Source: Astrothelium macrocarpum (Eukaryota > Ascomycota > Dothideomycetes > Trypetheliales > Trypetheliaceae). From it: a stretch of DNA of 64,000 nt. Under the pieces are notes generated by a model. It was not told the origin of the DNA. It made no database searches and was given only the letters and a program-made list of their open reading frames with translations. Numbering within the stretch: the stretch's first letter is position 1; each line of letters starts with the position of its first letter. The DNA is taken from positions 1 to 64,000 of the forward strand of contig JAGEMR010000030.1 in NCBI GenBank assembly GCA_021030915.1. The letters are read 5' to 3'. Position numbers and translations under genes: made by a program. Of this stretch, positions 24,337-33,741 are shown piece by piece.

Positions 24337-26080
24337 TTAGTGACCATTACTCGCACCGTTCAGATCACGGGCGACCCCATTTCCCACGAACGCCTTGGAT
24401 GATCCATCTACGCCTTCCGGACCGGAAGCATGTTTGGCTGCAACAGATGGATCCGCGGTAGCATGTCCGTTGTGAACTGGCCCACCATTGTAGATGCCGT
24501 CTGCTGCGTCGTCGCTGATGACTGTCTTCGAGGCGCCATTCAAACCTTGATGTCCATTGACTTCTTCCGCCGGTTTGTTGTTCATCGTGTACCCGGTATC
24601 AGAAGCATCAACAAATGCCTCAATCCCGGCTCCGTGGCGAGGATAACCCTTCATTAGTTCCTTGTGCTGCCGCAGCGCCGCATGCAATTCCTCCATGGAG
24701 ACATCGTTTAAAAAGACGCATCTGCCAAGAGGACTTGGGACAGCGGCTCTGAGCTTTCCATCCCGAGTTCTCAGAATGGCTTTTGTAGCCTTTTCAAGCA
24801 AACCTTCATCGAACTGGTCGTGATCCATCGCAAGACCCGCACGGGAAAACAAGCCGAGGATTCTTTTATGTTCTGCGTCACTCAGAATGCCGCGCAGTTT
24901 GGCAAGAGTTGCTGAGTATGCCATATCGATCGAAATCGCATGGCCATGACGGAAAGGCACTTCTGGGACGAGTTCGTGCATAGGAGACCAGCTAAGTGAC
25001 ATACCATTAGGGCTTGTTTCTTTAGTTCGTCACACCTAACCAAGACTTACGTATGTCCGTACGCAATAACTCGATCCAAACCAATTTCATGTAGGTTTGG
25101 ACTCTCGAGTTTCAGCATTTCGTATATTCCAGCCCGATTAATCTCATCCGCGGCATCCGCAACCTCCTTGGGAGCTCCATCTATCCGTCCGAAGCCTGTG
25201 TCGATGAGTTCATCACAGTACTTTTCCAAGAGTTCAAATGTTCGCAGGTGGGCACACGTAGAGATCTTGATTAGCTCTGCAAAGCCATTGCGGATTTGAG
25301 CTCTTGGTAAGGTGCGCAAAAATCCAAAATCAAGGAATGTATGCTGAGGAGCGTGATATGCGCCAAGGCGGTTCTTGTAATTGCTACCAACTGCAATTAG
25401 CTCATCAATCTGTCCCACTTGTTGAACTTACTGACCCATAGTTTACAGCGACTTTGATGGAGACGGATGCATCAATCAACCCAATGACGGTTGTTGGAAC
25501 CCGAATGTAATTGGTGTTCCTTCGGTATGCAGCGCAAGCAAATCTAAAGTGGGTGCATTAGTTCCGGTCCGTCTGGTTCGGGGACTCTCCTTTGCGAGAT
25601 AGTCGGGCGAAATGCCTTGATGTTATCGCTGGCGATGGTTCATGTATTACCCAGCAACGTCAGTCACGAGTCCGCCTCCTACAACAAGAACCGGCTCCTT
25701 GCAGATGTTAACGGTATGTTCTACTTTCTATCATGCCATCGGGATGCTACCTTTCGAAATATTCCGAACGCGTTCATTGAGTCCACAATGGAGAGTAATG
25801 TATCAATGGATTTTGCCTTCTCACCAATCATAGTCTTGTGAATCTTCAACTCCAACTTGTAGTGTTCAAAATATGCTTGAATCTGGTCTCCGTATGTATC
25901 AAAGATATTACGGTCCATGACAGCAAGGCAACGTCCCCATCTTTCATAGCAATCGGCGAGATTTGGGTTGCCGATGTTGAAGACTCCGTCAAGAAAGGTG
26001 AAGTCATATTCAATTTTTTCGTAACCCACAACGTGAAACCCCTTCTTAGTCTCTTCGACCGTTGCTTTTAGGTCCGACAT
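24337..26080 (-). CDS. mysA-like: DHQS-like sugar-phosphate cyclase, predicted desmethyl-4-deoxygadusol synthase
   Basis: First enzyme of mycosporine synthesis: cyclises a sugar phosphate (sedoheptulose 7-phosphate in the known DDGS route) with NAD+ and a divalent metal. Five exons (26080-25751, 25697-25651, 25543-25436, 25383-25051, 24991-24337) give 490 residues. Splice joins rebuild family sequence: FGIFRK+EPVLVVGGGLVTDVAG (NAD-binding GGG) +FACAAYRRNTNYIRVPTT, then VAVNYG+NYKNRLGAYHAP, then VIAYGHT+WSPMHELVPEV followed by FRHGHAISIDMAYS with metal-ligand histidines. The GHTWSP-HGHAI arrangement matches DDGS/EVS-type cyclases more than true 3-dehydroquinate synthases; this is from family knowledge, not alignment. 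The C-terminal ~80 residues are a Gly/Asn/Ala-rich disordered tail. It diverges from the O-methyltransferase, its expected partner. Confidence 0.87.
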
Positions 26081-27467
26081 GTTCAGAAAAAGAAGAGAAA
26101 GACACAACAGAGCACAGACGAAGCAACAAAGTCAGCAGTGGATCAAGCTTTTCCTACAACACGGCCCAGCAAAGAATAAATACGATTCTACACGAAACGC
26201 GTCGGACCTCCATGACAAGGATCTACGACAAGCTTGGTCGTTTTCAGCTTCGGTTCAAGACGTATAACGTCAATCACTTTCATCACCGTCCACTCTCTTG
26301 AATCATGTGGGCTCAGTGCATCCTAGGGATAGGCCACGAGCTTTTCCGCATGCAGCACGGGCATGTGGGATCAAGGCGGAGACGATGACGGATTGCTCAG
26401 AACTTCAATGACCCCGGTCGATCTGTTCTTTTTCACGTTCGCGTGAACAGTCGTGATGTAGCTTTGGATAAGCGACCTCGGCGGACTATACTTGGATCGT
26501 CAAGAAAGGAATCGCAACATCTGAGACCTACCTGGGGTCCTTCCTCTTCGGACCAACATCGTGGGACAGCGGACTTGCTGACCCAAACACTCGTCAATGG
26601 GGCAATTCAAGAGGTCTGGACCTACGAAAGCAAAAGCAGTCAAATCCGCGTGGGGTCTCAGATCCTAGCGCGATCTTGCAATTCCACATGCTGGACAACG
26701 GGTCAGGCAGAGATTTGCCGCACAGCGCGAATGCATGGAGGAACGCGTTAAACGCACCGGAGTCAGCGCCGTGCCCCGTGAATGTTGAGGATTTGCCGCC
26801 AATGGCTTCTCTCTAAGCCGAATCAGATCGTCGATGACAGCAGGACTTCAAAAAATGGCGCATTTCATGCTTTACTTGGCACTCTGCAAACGAAGTAATA
26901 GGAGTTCGTAATGGGGAACGCGATGTTGATTGCGCGAGTTCGCTTGCCCTAACCGTCCTTAGTATAGCGATCATCGACGTCATGATGTTTTGGGTTGCAA
27001 AATTGTTTTCGTCTGTTCCTGCATTGGATCCATCGGACTGATGCAAAAAAATTTTGAATTACACGGCGCGCGCTGGCTCAAACTTTACGTCGTGGTAGAA
27101 TGTCATACGTTACCGTGATTACCTATTTCCTTTACCGATTTGCATCTTCCCCACGAGAGCCTGCAAGGAACTGCCTAAGCAACGGTCAACTGCCCCGCAC
27201 TACACTCAACAAAAGAATGAAATCCAATCAAAAAGTAATTCAAGTCATACTCGGTGGGTGGCCGCATGATGTCCTCTGCCTTGTACCTGTTAACCTGTGA
27301 TTAAGTAGCACTGTTGTGCTTATTCGACACTTGATTTGTTTATCCTACCCAAATACTTGCACAATAGATTACCATCGTAATTCGTTGCACGATCCTCGAT
27401 CCGGAAAAGATTATCTCGCATCATTCAAATCCTCCCAGGCGGTGGTGTAGCTCTTGTACTTTATACC
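26081..27467. promoter_or_regulatory. Shared divergent promoter region of the mysA-like and mysB-like genes
   Basis: Nearly 1.4 kb separates the two divergent start codons, and no credible gene lies inside. Its position makes it the probable bidirectional control region of the pathway. I cannot name individual binding sites. Part of the 3' end could be 5'UTR or an unspotted first exon of the methyltransferase, since that frame is open upstream of its first ATG to about 27381. Confidence 0.5.
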
Positions 27468-28442
27468 ATGATCCAATTTGAACAAGCCAAGGCGTATGTT
27501 GCGCAGCCAGAGGTCTTCTTTGACGATGGTCGAGAGGTTGAACTATTACATTACGTTTACAATCGACCAGACATTGAAGCTATTCGAGGCTCACCAAAAA
27601 AGTTGCTTGCGGCAATAGACGAATATGCAAGAACCAAAAATTATCTAATGAATGTGGGAGAGGACAAGGGTAAGATTGTTACGGACCTTATCGAACAAGT
27701 CAAGCCAAAGACCATGGTCAGTCAAGTGGACCATCTTTAGAGACCGTCCATGGGTCCAGCTCCAAATTGACGGGATTGCAGGTAGAATGTGGAGGTTACA
27801 TCGGTTACTCCTGTATCCTTTTTGGAGATGCCGTCAAACGTTCAGGTGGACAGAGATACTACAGCTTGGAACGCAACGCCGCCTTTGGAGCGGTAATTAT
27901 GTCTCTCGTTGACCTGGCTGGCCTTTGTGACGTTGTCAAAGTGGTTACTGGGTCCAGTGATGCATCCATTCAACGACTCCATTCGAGCGGAGAGTTAAAA
28001 CACATCGATCTCATGTTCCTTGACCATTACAAACCGGCATATACTACGGACCTGAAACTGTGTGAAGAATTGCGTTTGATCACCCCAGGGTCTGTTCTTG
28101 CGGCCGATAATGTAATCAAACCTGGGAATCCACCGTACCTAGAATACGTGCGGAGCTCTGTGGAACAGAAGCGGATAGCAGCTCAGAGCGAAAATTCTCG
28201 TGGAATAGATTCACGTTTCAAAGAACGGACTTCAAAGCAGTACACTGTAGAACTTGATCTTGTTTCGTCAAAGGGCAATCCAAATCTGGTGTACGACAGT
28301 AAGCTGATTGACAGTTTCGAGCCAACAGGTGTTCCGGTAAGCATTTGTGATCCAGGTATCTGCCTAGAGAGCGACTGATTTGATTCAGGATGGCGTCGAG
28401 ATATCGAGATGTATTGGAGAAGAAAATACAAAAGGATCATGA
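27468..28442 (+). CDS. mysB-like: O-methyltransferase of the catechol-OMT fold, predicted 4-deoxygadusol-forming (mysB-like)
   Basis: SAM-dependent methyltransferase that should convert desmethyl-4-deoxygadusol to 4-deoxygadusol. Three exons (27468-27716, 27782-28336, 28389-28442) encode about 285 residues. The first join creates the SAM-binding motif I, KTM+VECGGYIGYS. Further COMT-like features are YSLERNAAFGAVIMSLVDLAG, the metal-binding segment IDLMFLDHYKPAY, and LAADNVIKPGNPPYLEYV. The short last exon supplies the DGVEISRC ending seen in the family. ATG 27468 is the first in frame, but the open frame continues upstream without an ATG, so a spliced 5' exon is possible. The next gene downstream, on the same strand, is the ATP-grasp ligase. 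Confidence 0.87.
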
Positions 28443-28822
28443 AGGACCACTCGTAAAGTAATCAAACGCGATGTGAGAGGACAGAACATTGGCACAAACC
28501 CCTACCTTAGGTAGCTAAATACCCGGTCTGCTGCGATACCTTAGATAGGACATATTCCAGTCTTCTTATAGTTTCAAATATCAATCAGCCCAACCATTAC
28601 TTGTTCTTAACTCATCAAGCATGTTTGAATCATTTCATCTATTCGCAAGGACTGCCAGATTTGGACTGGACAAAATCTATCATGTGTCGTGGGTGACTTA
28701 GCGAACGGCAATGACGTAGCTCGCTGTGCCTCTACCTTAGTTGTGCACATATATCAAAATCTAAATTCAAGTAATTCCCAAGACAACAGGCGAGAGGCCG
28801 CTCTACAAACCACCCCACCAAC
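28443..28822. other. Intergenic between methyltransferase and ATP-grasp genes
   Basis: 380 bp on the plus-strand path, presumably terminator of the first and promoter of the second gene. No distinct element seen. Confidence 0.5.
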
Positions 28823-30409
28823 ATGTCTGCGAAAAACCGGATACGACTTCACCAATTCCTCAAAAACACCTCCCTCATCATCCTCAGTCTCATCTTCGTC
28901 CCCACCACGACCTTCATTGTCCTGCTCACCTCCACCCTCCAATTCTTCCTCCCCCATGAAGTCACCAGAACCCGTCGTCTCATCCGCAGCCCCAACGCCC
29001 CCTACTTCGCTCCGAAGACCATCCTCGTCACGGGCGTCGGCATGTCCAAAGGCCTCACACTCGCCCGCCACTTCCACGCCGCCGGTCACACCGTCATCGG
29101 CGCAGATTTCGAGCCTGTCGGCGGTCTCGCGCTCAGCCCGGGTCGCGTGTCTTGCGCCATTCGGGAATTCTACTCTCTCTCCGCGGAGGGAGGCGAGAAG
29201 CGGTATATTCAGACACTGCTGGATATTGTGACACGTGAGGGCGTAGATCTGTGGGTGAGCTGCTCGGGCGTGGCGACGGCGGTGGAGGATGGCGAGGCGA
29301 AGGAGGCGATTGAGCGCGTGACAGGTTGTCGCGCGGTGCAATTTGATAAGGAGACGACGAGGACGCTGCATGAGAAGGATCTGTTCATTAACAGGACGAG
29401 GGAGGTGGGGTTGAATGTACCGGAAACGCATACAGTCGTGTCGAGAGAGGAGGCATTGAAGGTGTTGGAGGGGGCGAAGGAGGGGAGAAAGTTTGTACTG
29501 AAGTCGCTTGTGCTAGATGATGTTGCGAGGGGTGGGATGATGACTTTGCTACCGCGTGATACGGCTGCGGAGACGAAGAGGCATTTTGAGGGCTTGAGGA
29601 TCTCGCCGCAGACGCCGTGGATCTTGCAGCAGTATATCCAGGGGTCTGAGTACTGTACTCATGCTCTTATCATAAAGGGAGTTGTTCGTGCGTTCGTCGC
29701 ATGCCCGTCATCGGATCTGCTCATGCATTACGAGGCTCTCCCGCACGAGTCTCCTCTAACACATGCAATGCTGGAGTTCACACGTAAGTTTGCAGAGAGG
29801 CACGGGGAGAAGTTCACCGGTCACCTGAGCTTTGATTTCTTAGTTGATGATGATGACGTGAGAGAGATGAAGAGAAGAGGAAGAGCAAGCGGAGCAGCCC
29901 TGAATCTGTGGCCTATTGAGTGTAATCCGCGGGCGCATACGGCGGTTGTGTTGTTTAGCAAGAATTCAAAAATGGTCGATGCATATTTGGAGTTGCTAGA
30001 CCATCCGCCGGATGCGTATACTCGCGAAAAGCAACAACAGAAAAAGGAAGCAAATGGTCTCAGTCTTGTTGACGGCGACACGTCTCATCCATTCATCTGG
30101 CCCGAAGCTCCACACCAATATTATTGGGTTGGCCATGACTTCGTAACATTGCTCTTACTATCCCCTTTCATATTTGTGAGGTCAATCTTTCAGAGGACTG
30201 GATATTCTATGGCAGATGCCCTTGATGACTATCACCTCTTCTTGAACCATTTGATAACTTGGAAAGACGGAACATTTGAGGTCTGGGATCCATGGCCGTG
30301 GTGGTGGCTCTACCATGTTTACTGGCCTGTGAGATTCGCGCACTACGCCCTCAGCGGGAAGGGATGGAGTAGGATTAATGTCAGTACCGGAAAGGTATTT
30401 GAGTGCTGA
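28823..30409 (+). CDS. mysC-like: Membrane-anchored ATP-grasp ligase, predicted mycosporine-forming (mysC-like)
   Basis: Single-exon gene of 528 residues. ATP-grasp enzymes activate a carboxylate or enol with ATP; in mycosporine pathways MysC couples 4-deoxygadusol to an amine, glycine in cyanobacteria. Visible here are an N-terminal hydrophobic helix (about 14-42), then ILVTGVGMSKGLTLARHF (pre-ATP-grasp fold) and the ATP-binding strands KFVLKSLVLDDVARGG and WILQQYIQGSEYC. The metal/ATP acidic motif is IECNPRAHTAVVLF (ExN type). A second hydrophobic stretch occurs at about 440-460 (FVTLLLLSPFIFVRSIF). The gene follows the methyltransferase by 380 bp on the same strand. The assignment to mycosporine synthesis rests mainly on the neighbourhood; taken alone I would only call it an ATP-grasp protein. 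Confidence 0.8.
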   Translation: MSAKNRIRLHQFLKNTSLIILSLIFVPTTTFIVLLTSTLQFFLPHEVTRTRRLIRSPNAPYFAPKTILVTGVGMSKGLTLARHFHAAGHTVIGADFEPVGGLALSPGRVSCAIREFYSLSAEGGEKRYIQTLLDIVTREGVDLWVSCSGVATAVEDGEAKEAIERVTGCRAVQFDKETTRTLHEKDLFINRTREVGLNVPETHTVVSREEALKVLEGAKEGRKFVLKSLVLDDVARGGMMTLLPRDTAAETKRHFEGLRISPQTPWILQQYIQGSEYCTHALIIKGVVRAFVACPSSDLLMHYEALPHESPLTHAMLEFTRKFAERHGEKFTGHLSFDFLVDDDDVREMKRRGRASGAALNLWPIECNPRAHTAVVLFSKNSKMVDAYLELLDHPPDAYTREKQQQKKEANGLSLVDGDTSHPFIWPEAPHQYYWVGHDFVTLLLLSPFIFVRSIFQRTGYSMADALDDYHLFLNHLITWKDGTFEVWDPWPWWWLYHVYWPVRFAHYALSGKGWSRINVSTGKVFEC

Positions 30410-30579
30410 ACTTCATTTGTAAATCTTAGACACTTCGACATGGCTTCGCAGCCCTTTCTCCTGGTTCACCCACCGGCCAATTTTTGGCTCATGTAGCTGT
30501 GGTCCACGCTGAAAGCCGCCTTAGAACCTCTTGAGACACAGGAAATGTAGGAAATTCATGAACAAAAGCAGATCAATCA

Positions 30580-32052
30580 TCATTCGACAATCTCTAACTC
30601 TCCAGTCCTCTGCTTTGCAAAGACATCCTTCCACTCATCCCATATCCGCGTGAGCTCTTTCACGTACTCTGCATGCAACTCCTCTACATACTTCTCATTT
30701 GGAATTCTCTGTTGCTGCACCATTATCGGCCGACCCACAACTATATTTAACGGCCGTCGATACGGCAGCATGCCGACATCGTAGTTGAAAATACCTCTTG
30801 CATGGAACAACGGCACCGTAAAACCCATGAATTTTTTCACCAACAGTTGCAACTTGTGTACCACTGGGTGGCGATCTGGTTGAACTTGTTCATATAGCTC
30901 ATTCTCGCCAAACGCCAGTACCGGTACCAAGTCCGCGCCGGTGCGGATGGCGAGTTTGACAAACCCCTTCCGCCGTGCTAACACGAGTCGTAAGCAGTGC
31001 GGCTGCGCATCCAGTGACTCGCGCGCGCCGCCAATCACGATGGTGATAGCGCGGCCCATGCCTTCCCGGTTCCAACCACCACGAGACAGCAGGTTTTCGC
31101 AAGACTCGCGCGACACACTGGCGAGGCCCAGGCGTAGGGCATAGTCGCGGTATAGTGGTATGCGAAAGTTGGCGTCAAGAGTGAGCAAGGTATTGGTGAT
31201 ACCTGGAAAGAGCTGGGTGAAGCCGAGGGCTTCTGTGGCGAAGGCGGCAAAGGCGCCATGACTGATGATTCCATGCGGGTGGTAACCGAAGATGTATTTG
31301 CGCGTAGGTGGCAGTTCTTCAGAGCGATGGAGGCGCGCGGGAAAGTAAGAGGCAAAGAGGGACCAGATGGGTAGGGAGCGTAGCCAGTCGCTGCGATAGT
31401 AGAGTTCGCCGGAAGTGCCGGCTTTAGAGAAGAGGACGTAGATGAGATAGGGGAGAAGAATGGGCCAGAGGAGAGGGATGGTACAGAGAAGGAAGAAGAG
31501 CGTGAGCATGCCAGCAATTGAGAGGGTGTGTAGAAGAATCATTAAGGTCTGCAAGCGGCGTTGGAGTGGCACGTTGAAGGGTGCCCATCGTATACTGCTT
31601 CTTTCCCATCCCGAACTAGCTCGCTTCCCACTAGCTAGACTGGTTCTGCGCCGCTTTGGCTTTGGCATTTCCTTTTCGTCCTGCCGAAGATTCATCTCGT
31701 ATGAATCGTCTGGTTTAGTACTTGTAAGAACTTCACCATTGGAGCCATGATGTTTTTCGAACTCTAGTATGTTCTCATTCGTAGGCACCTTTTCTTGTTT
31801 GATACCATTTGCTTTCAAAGATGAGCTCCTCCTGTGCCCTACTTTCTTCTGAGGACTTGTTGGGGCATCATTCAAGCCAGTGCCCGATATTTCAAATTCA
31901 CCACTATTTCTTATAGCAACAATATTTTGATCCAGTTCGTTCTTAATTTTTTGATTCTCTTCAGGCTCGACCGCAGCTTCCTTGTATGATTTTAATTGGA
32001 GTTGAAGGTCGGCGCGCTCGTCAGGCTGTGAAGGTTCTGGATTAAGTGACAT
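30580..32052 (-). CDS. DGA1: Diacylglycerol O-acyltransferase type 2 (DGAT2/DGA1)
   Basis: Makes triacylglycerol from diacylglycerol and acyl-CoA at the ER and lipid droplet. The single exon of 490 residues begins at ATG 32052 (MSLNPEPSQ). A disordered N-terminal region of about 170 residues, longer than in yeast Dga1, precedes the hairpin membrane segment (MILLHTLSIAGMLTLFFLL and LLWPILLPYLIYVLFS). The catalytic block FGYHPHGIISHGAF contains the diagnostic HPHG. It is followed by DANFRIPLYRDYALRLG, ITIVIGGARESLDA and GFVKLAIRTGADLVPVLAFG, all DGAT2 motifs. It is convergent with the ATP-grasp gene, with about 170 bp between the stops. There is no obvious functional tie to the mycosporine genes. 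Confidence 0.92.
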   Translation of the reverse strand: MSLNPEPSQPDERADLQLQLKSYKEAAVEPEENQKIKNELDQNIVAIRNSGEFEISGTGLNDAPTSPQKKVGHRRSSSLKANGIKQEKVPTNENILEFEKHHGSNGEVLTSTKPDDSYEMNLRQDEKEMPKPKRRRTSLASGKRASSGWERSSIRWAPFNVPLQRRLQTLMILLHTLSIAGMLTLFFLLCTIPLLWPILLPYLIYVLFSKAGTSGELYYRSDWLRSLPIWSLFASYFPARLHRSEELPPTRKYIFGYHPHGIISHGAFAAFATEALGFTQLFPGITNTLLTLDANFRIPLYRDYALRLGLASVSRESCENLLSRGGWNREGMGRAITIVIGGARESLDAQPHCLRLVLARRKGFVKLAIRTGADLVPVLAFGENELYEQVQPDRHPVVHKLQLLVKKFMGFTVPLFHARGIFNYDVGMLPYRRPLNIVVGRPIMVQQQRIPNEKYVEELHAEYVKELTRIWDEWKDVFAKQRTGELEIVE

Positions 32053-32061
32053 GATGGCCAA

Positions 32062-32511
32062 CGTTGGATCAAATTTGGGAGCCGAAATAGTGCCACGGCA
32101 GTAGAATACATGCTATCCTTCCATGATTCAAAAGAGGTCGGGCTGAGGACCGAAAGGATGAGGGGTGGTCAAAGCAAGATATGGTGAGCTTTATCAATTG
32201 AGTTGTCAGAGCAGTGACGTCGGAAGCTTGGAAAGTTTAGAGCTTCCATATCCCCGCCACCATTTAATGCAACGCCACAATTACCTGCTACAGCCTCACA
32301 ACGTCCAGCATGCAAGCCAAACATGTTTTGTTTACTACGCTACAGCCTCAAAGCGTCGAAGCCTGATTCACCTGTATAGACTTGCGATGAAAGGAAGCTT
32401 GTACGATTACGCGAGTTGTTTTTGCCACCATTCTCTCTTAGTGCATTTCCTGCGCTAGGCTACTACATTTCATCACGTCTCATCTTCAATGTTCTCTCTC
32501 ATGGAGCCACC
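32062..32511. other. Divergent promoter region, DGAT2 / STK19-like
   Basis: 450 bp between the two start codons. The plus-strand frame of the STK19-like gene extends upstream to 32416 without an ATG. No specific elements recognised. Confidence 0.45.
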
Positions 32512-33741
32512 ATGGTTTTTGAGTCGAAACTTGCAAAGACGTCACGAGTCACAAAATCACAAAAGAAAAACCCCTTGAAAGCTCTTCGACGCGCTTCTTC
32601 GTCTTCTCCATTCTCTGGCGCTCCACGTCGCAAACCTTCTCAAGTCCTGGAAAGACCACAGCCTAAGAAAGATGAGACATCACCAGAGGAGGATGTCGGG
32701 GCCTTGGATGATGTTGGTATCGTCACATCTTTGCCCACCGACAGGCCGATAACCGGAATTGTTGATCTGATGAAGTATATACAAAATCGAATGTTCAGCG
32801 GTGTGCCGGAACGGGCAGCTGGAATGAAATCGACGCGGATAGCAGAGGTTTTGAACTTCAGACTCGATCTGCCATCTATAGTCTCTGTCGCACACATCCA
32901 TGCACTGAGCCCAGCATCGACTGCAGCCGAACGAGAGATCAATGAGCTGCTGAAGAATGGTACGATCCGGAAGATTGTCATCTCTGGACGCGGATCTGGT
33001 GCAGCTACATTCGGCGAAGGCCTTGTGCTTTTTGAAGACTGGGAGAAAGTAGTGATGCAAAATAATCAGCTGAGTCAAGAGCTTAAATTGAAGTATCTGG
33101 AAGTGCTCCGCTCTAATCCCACCGCATTAACTATATCGGGATACAATTTCACAAAATTCGAAGCCACCACGCTCATGACTGCTGGTTTTCTGACTGCCTC
33201 ACATGCGACAAAGATGTCTGATTTCCTCCGTCCTGGCGCGTCAAGTCCATCATCCGGTTCGTTGGCATCACTCTCCTTGGCAGGATCAACCGCAGCATCG
33301 GGATCCCTTGCTGCTGTCGGCGGCTCAGGCGTCGTTCATTCTTCTGGAGGTGGCGGACGAGGTCTTAATTTCCAGGATGATTCACTCGTTGTTAGAGAAA
33401 CCTTTGCACCATCACTTCCAAATATTGGACCCTATCTCAAGCTTCTCATTTCAGCTCGTCAACACATTATTTCGCTGCTCTCAAAGTCCTCTCCTCGGCA
33501 TCGTGAAGCGCCGCTTACACTTATACGCGAACGGTGGGACGGTGGGATTGCTTCCGATGATCCTGCCAGTGAAGCTCGAGCAGCACGAGGCGAAAATATA
33601 GCGATCTTACCTGGCAGAACGAAAAAATGGAGGGGCTTCTGGGGTCTGAAGTTCGAATGGGCGTTGGAGGAAGCGGTAGGTGGAGGGTTACTGGAATGCT
33701 TCAATACAGGGAGCGTGGGAATAGGAGTCCGGGCTCTTTAA
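32512..33741 (+). CDS. STK19-family protein
   Basis: Single exon, 409 residues, starting at the ATG in a CCACCATGG context (MVFESKLAKTS). The basic, Ser-rich N-terminus of about 70 residues precedes the STK19-type region: PITGIVDLMKYIQNRMFSG, LNFRLDLPSIVSVAHIHALS, ELLKNGTIRKIVISGRGSG and NYxFTKFEATTLMTAGFLT-like sequence. Human STK19 was first called a kinase but is now described as a winged-helix nucleic-acid-binding protein acting in transcription-coupled repair, and no kinase motifs are seen here. A Ser/Gly-rich insert (about 245-285) and the C-terminal LGRTKKWRGFWGLKFEW-like end complete it. Cellular role in fungi is not established from sequence. Confidence 0.8.
   Translation: MVFESKLAKTSRVTKSQKKNPLKALRRASSSSPFSGAPRRKPSQVLERPQPKKDETSPEEDVGALDDVGIVTSLPTDRPITGIVDLMKYIQNRMFSGVPERAAGMKSTRIAEVLNFRLDLPSIVSVAHIHALSPASTAAEREINELLKNGTIRKIVISGRGSGAATFGEGLVLFEDWEKVVMQNNQLSQELKLKYLEVLRSNPTALTISGYNFTKFEATTLMTAGFLTASHATKMSDFLRPGASSPSSGSLASLSLAGSTAASGSLAAVGGSGVVHSSGGGGRGLNFQDDSLVVRETFAPSLPNIGPYLKLLISARQHIISLLSKSSPRHREAPLTLIRERWDGGIASDDPASEARAARGENIAILPGRTKKWRGFWGLKFEWALEEAVGGGLLECFNTGSVGIGVRAL

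Noticed and set aside
24337..26080. True shikimate-pathway 3-dehydroquinate synthase
   Set aside because: Fungal DHQS is normally part of the pentafunctional AROM protein; this stand-alone enzyme has the DDGS/EVS-type GHTWSP segment and sits beside an O-methyltransferase and an ATP-grasp ligase.
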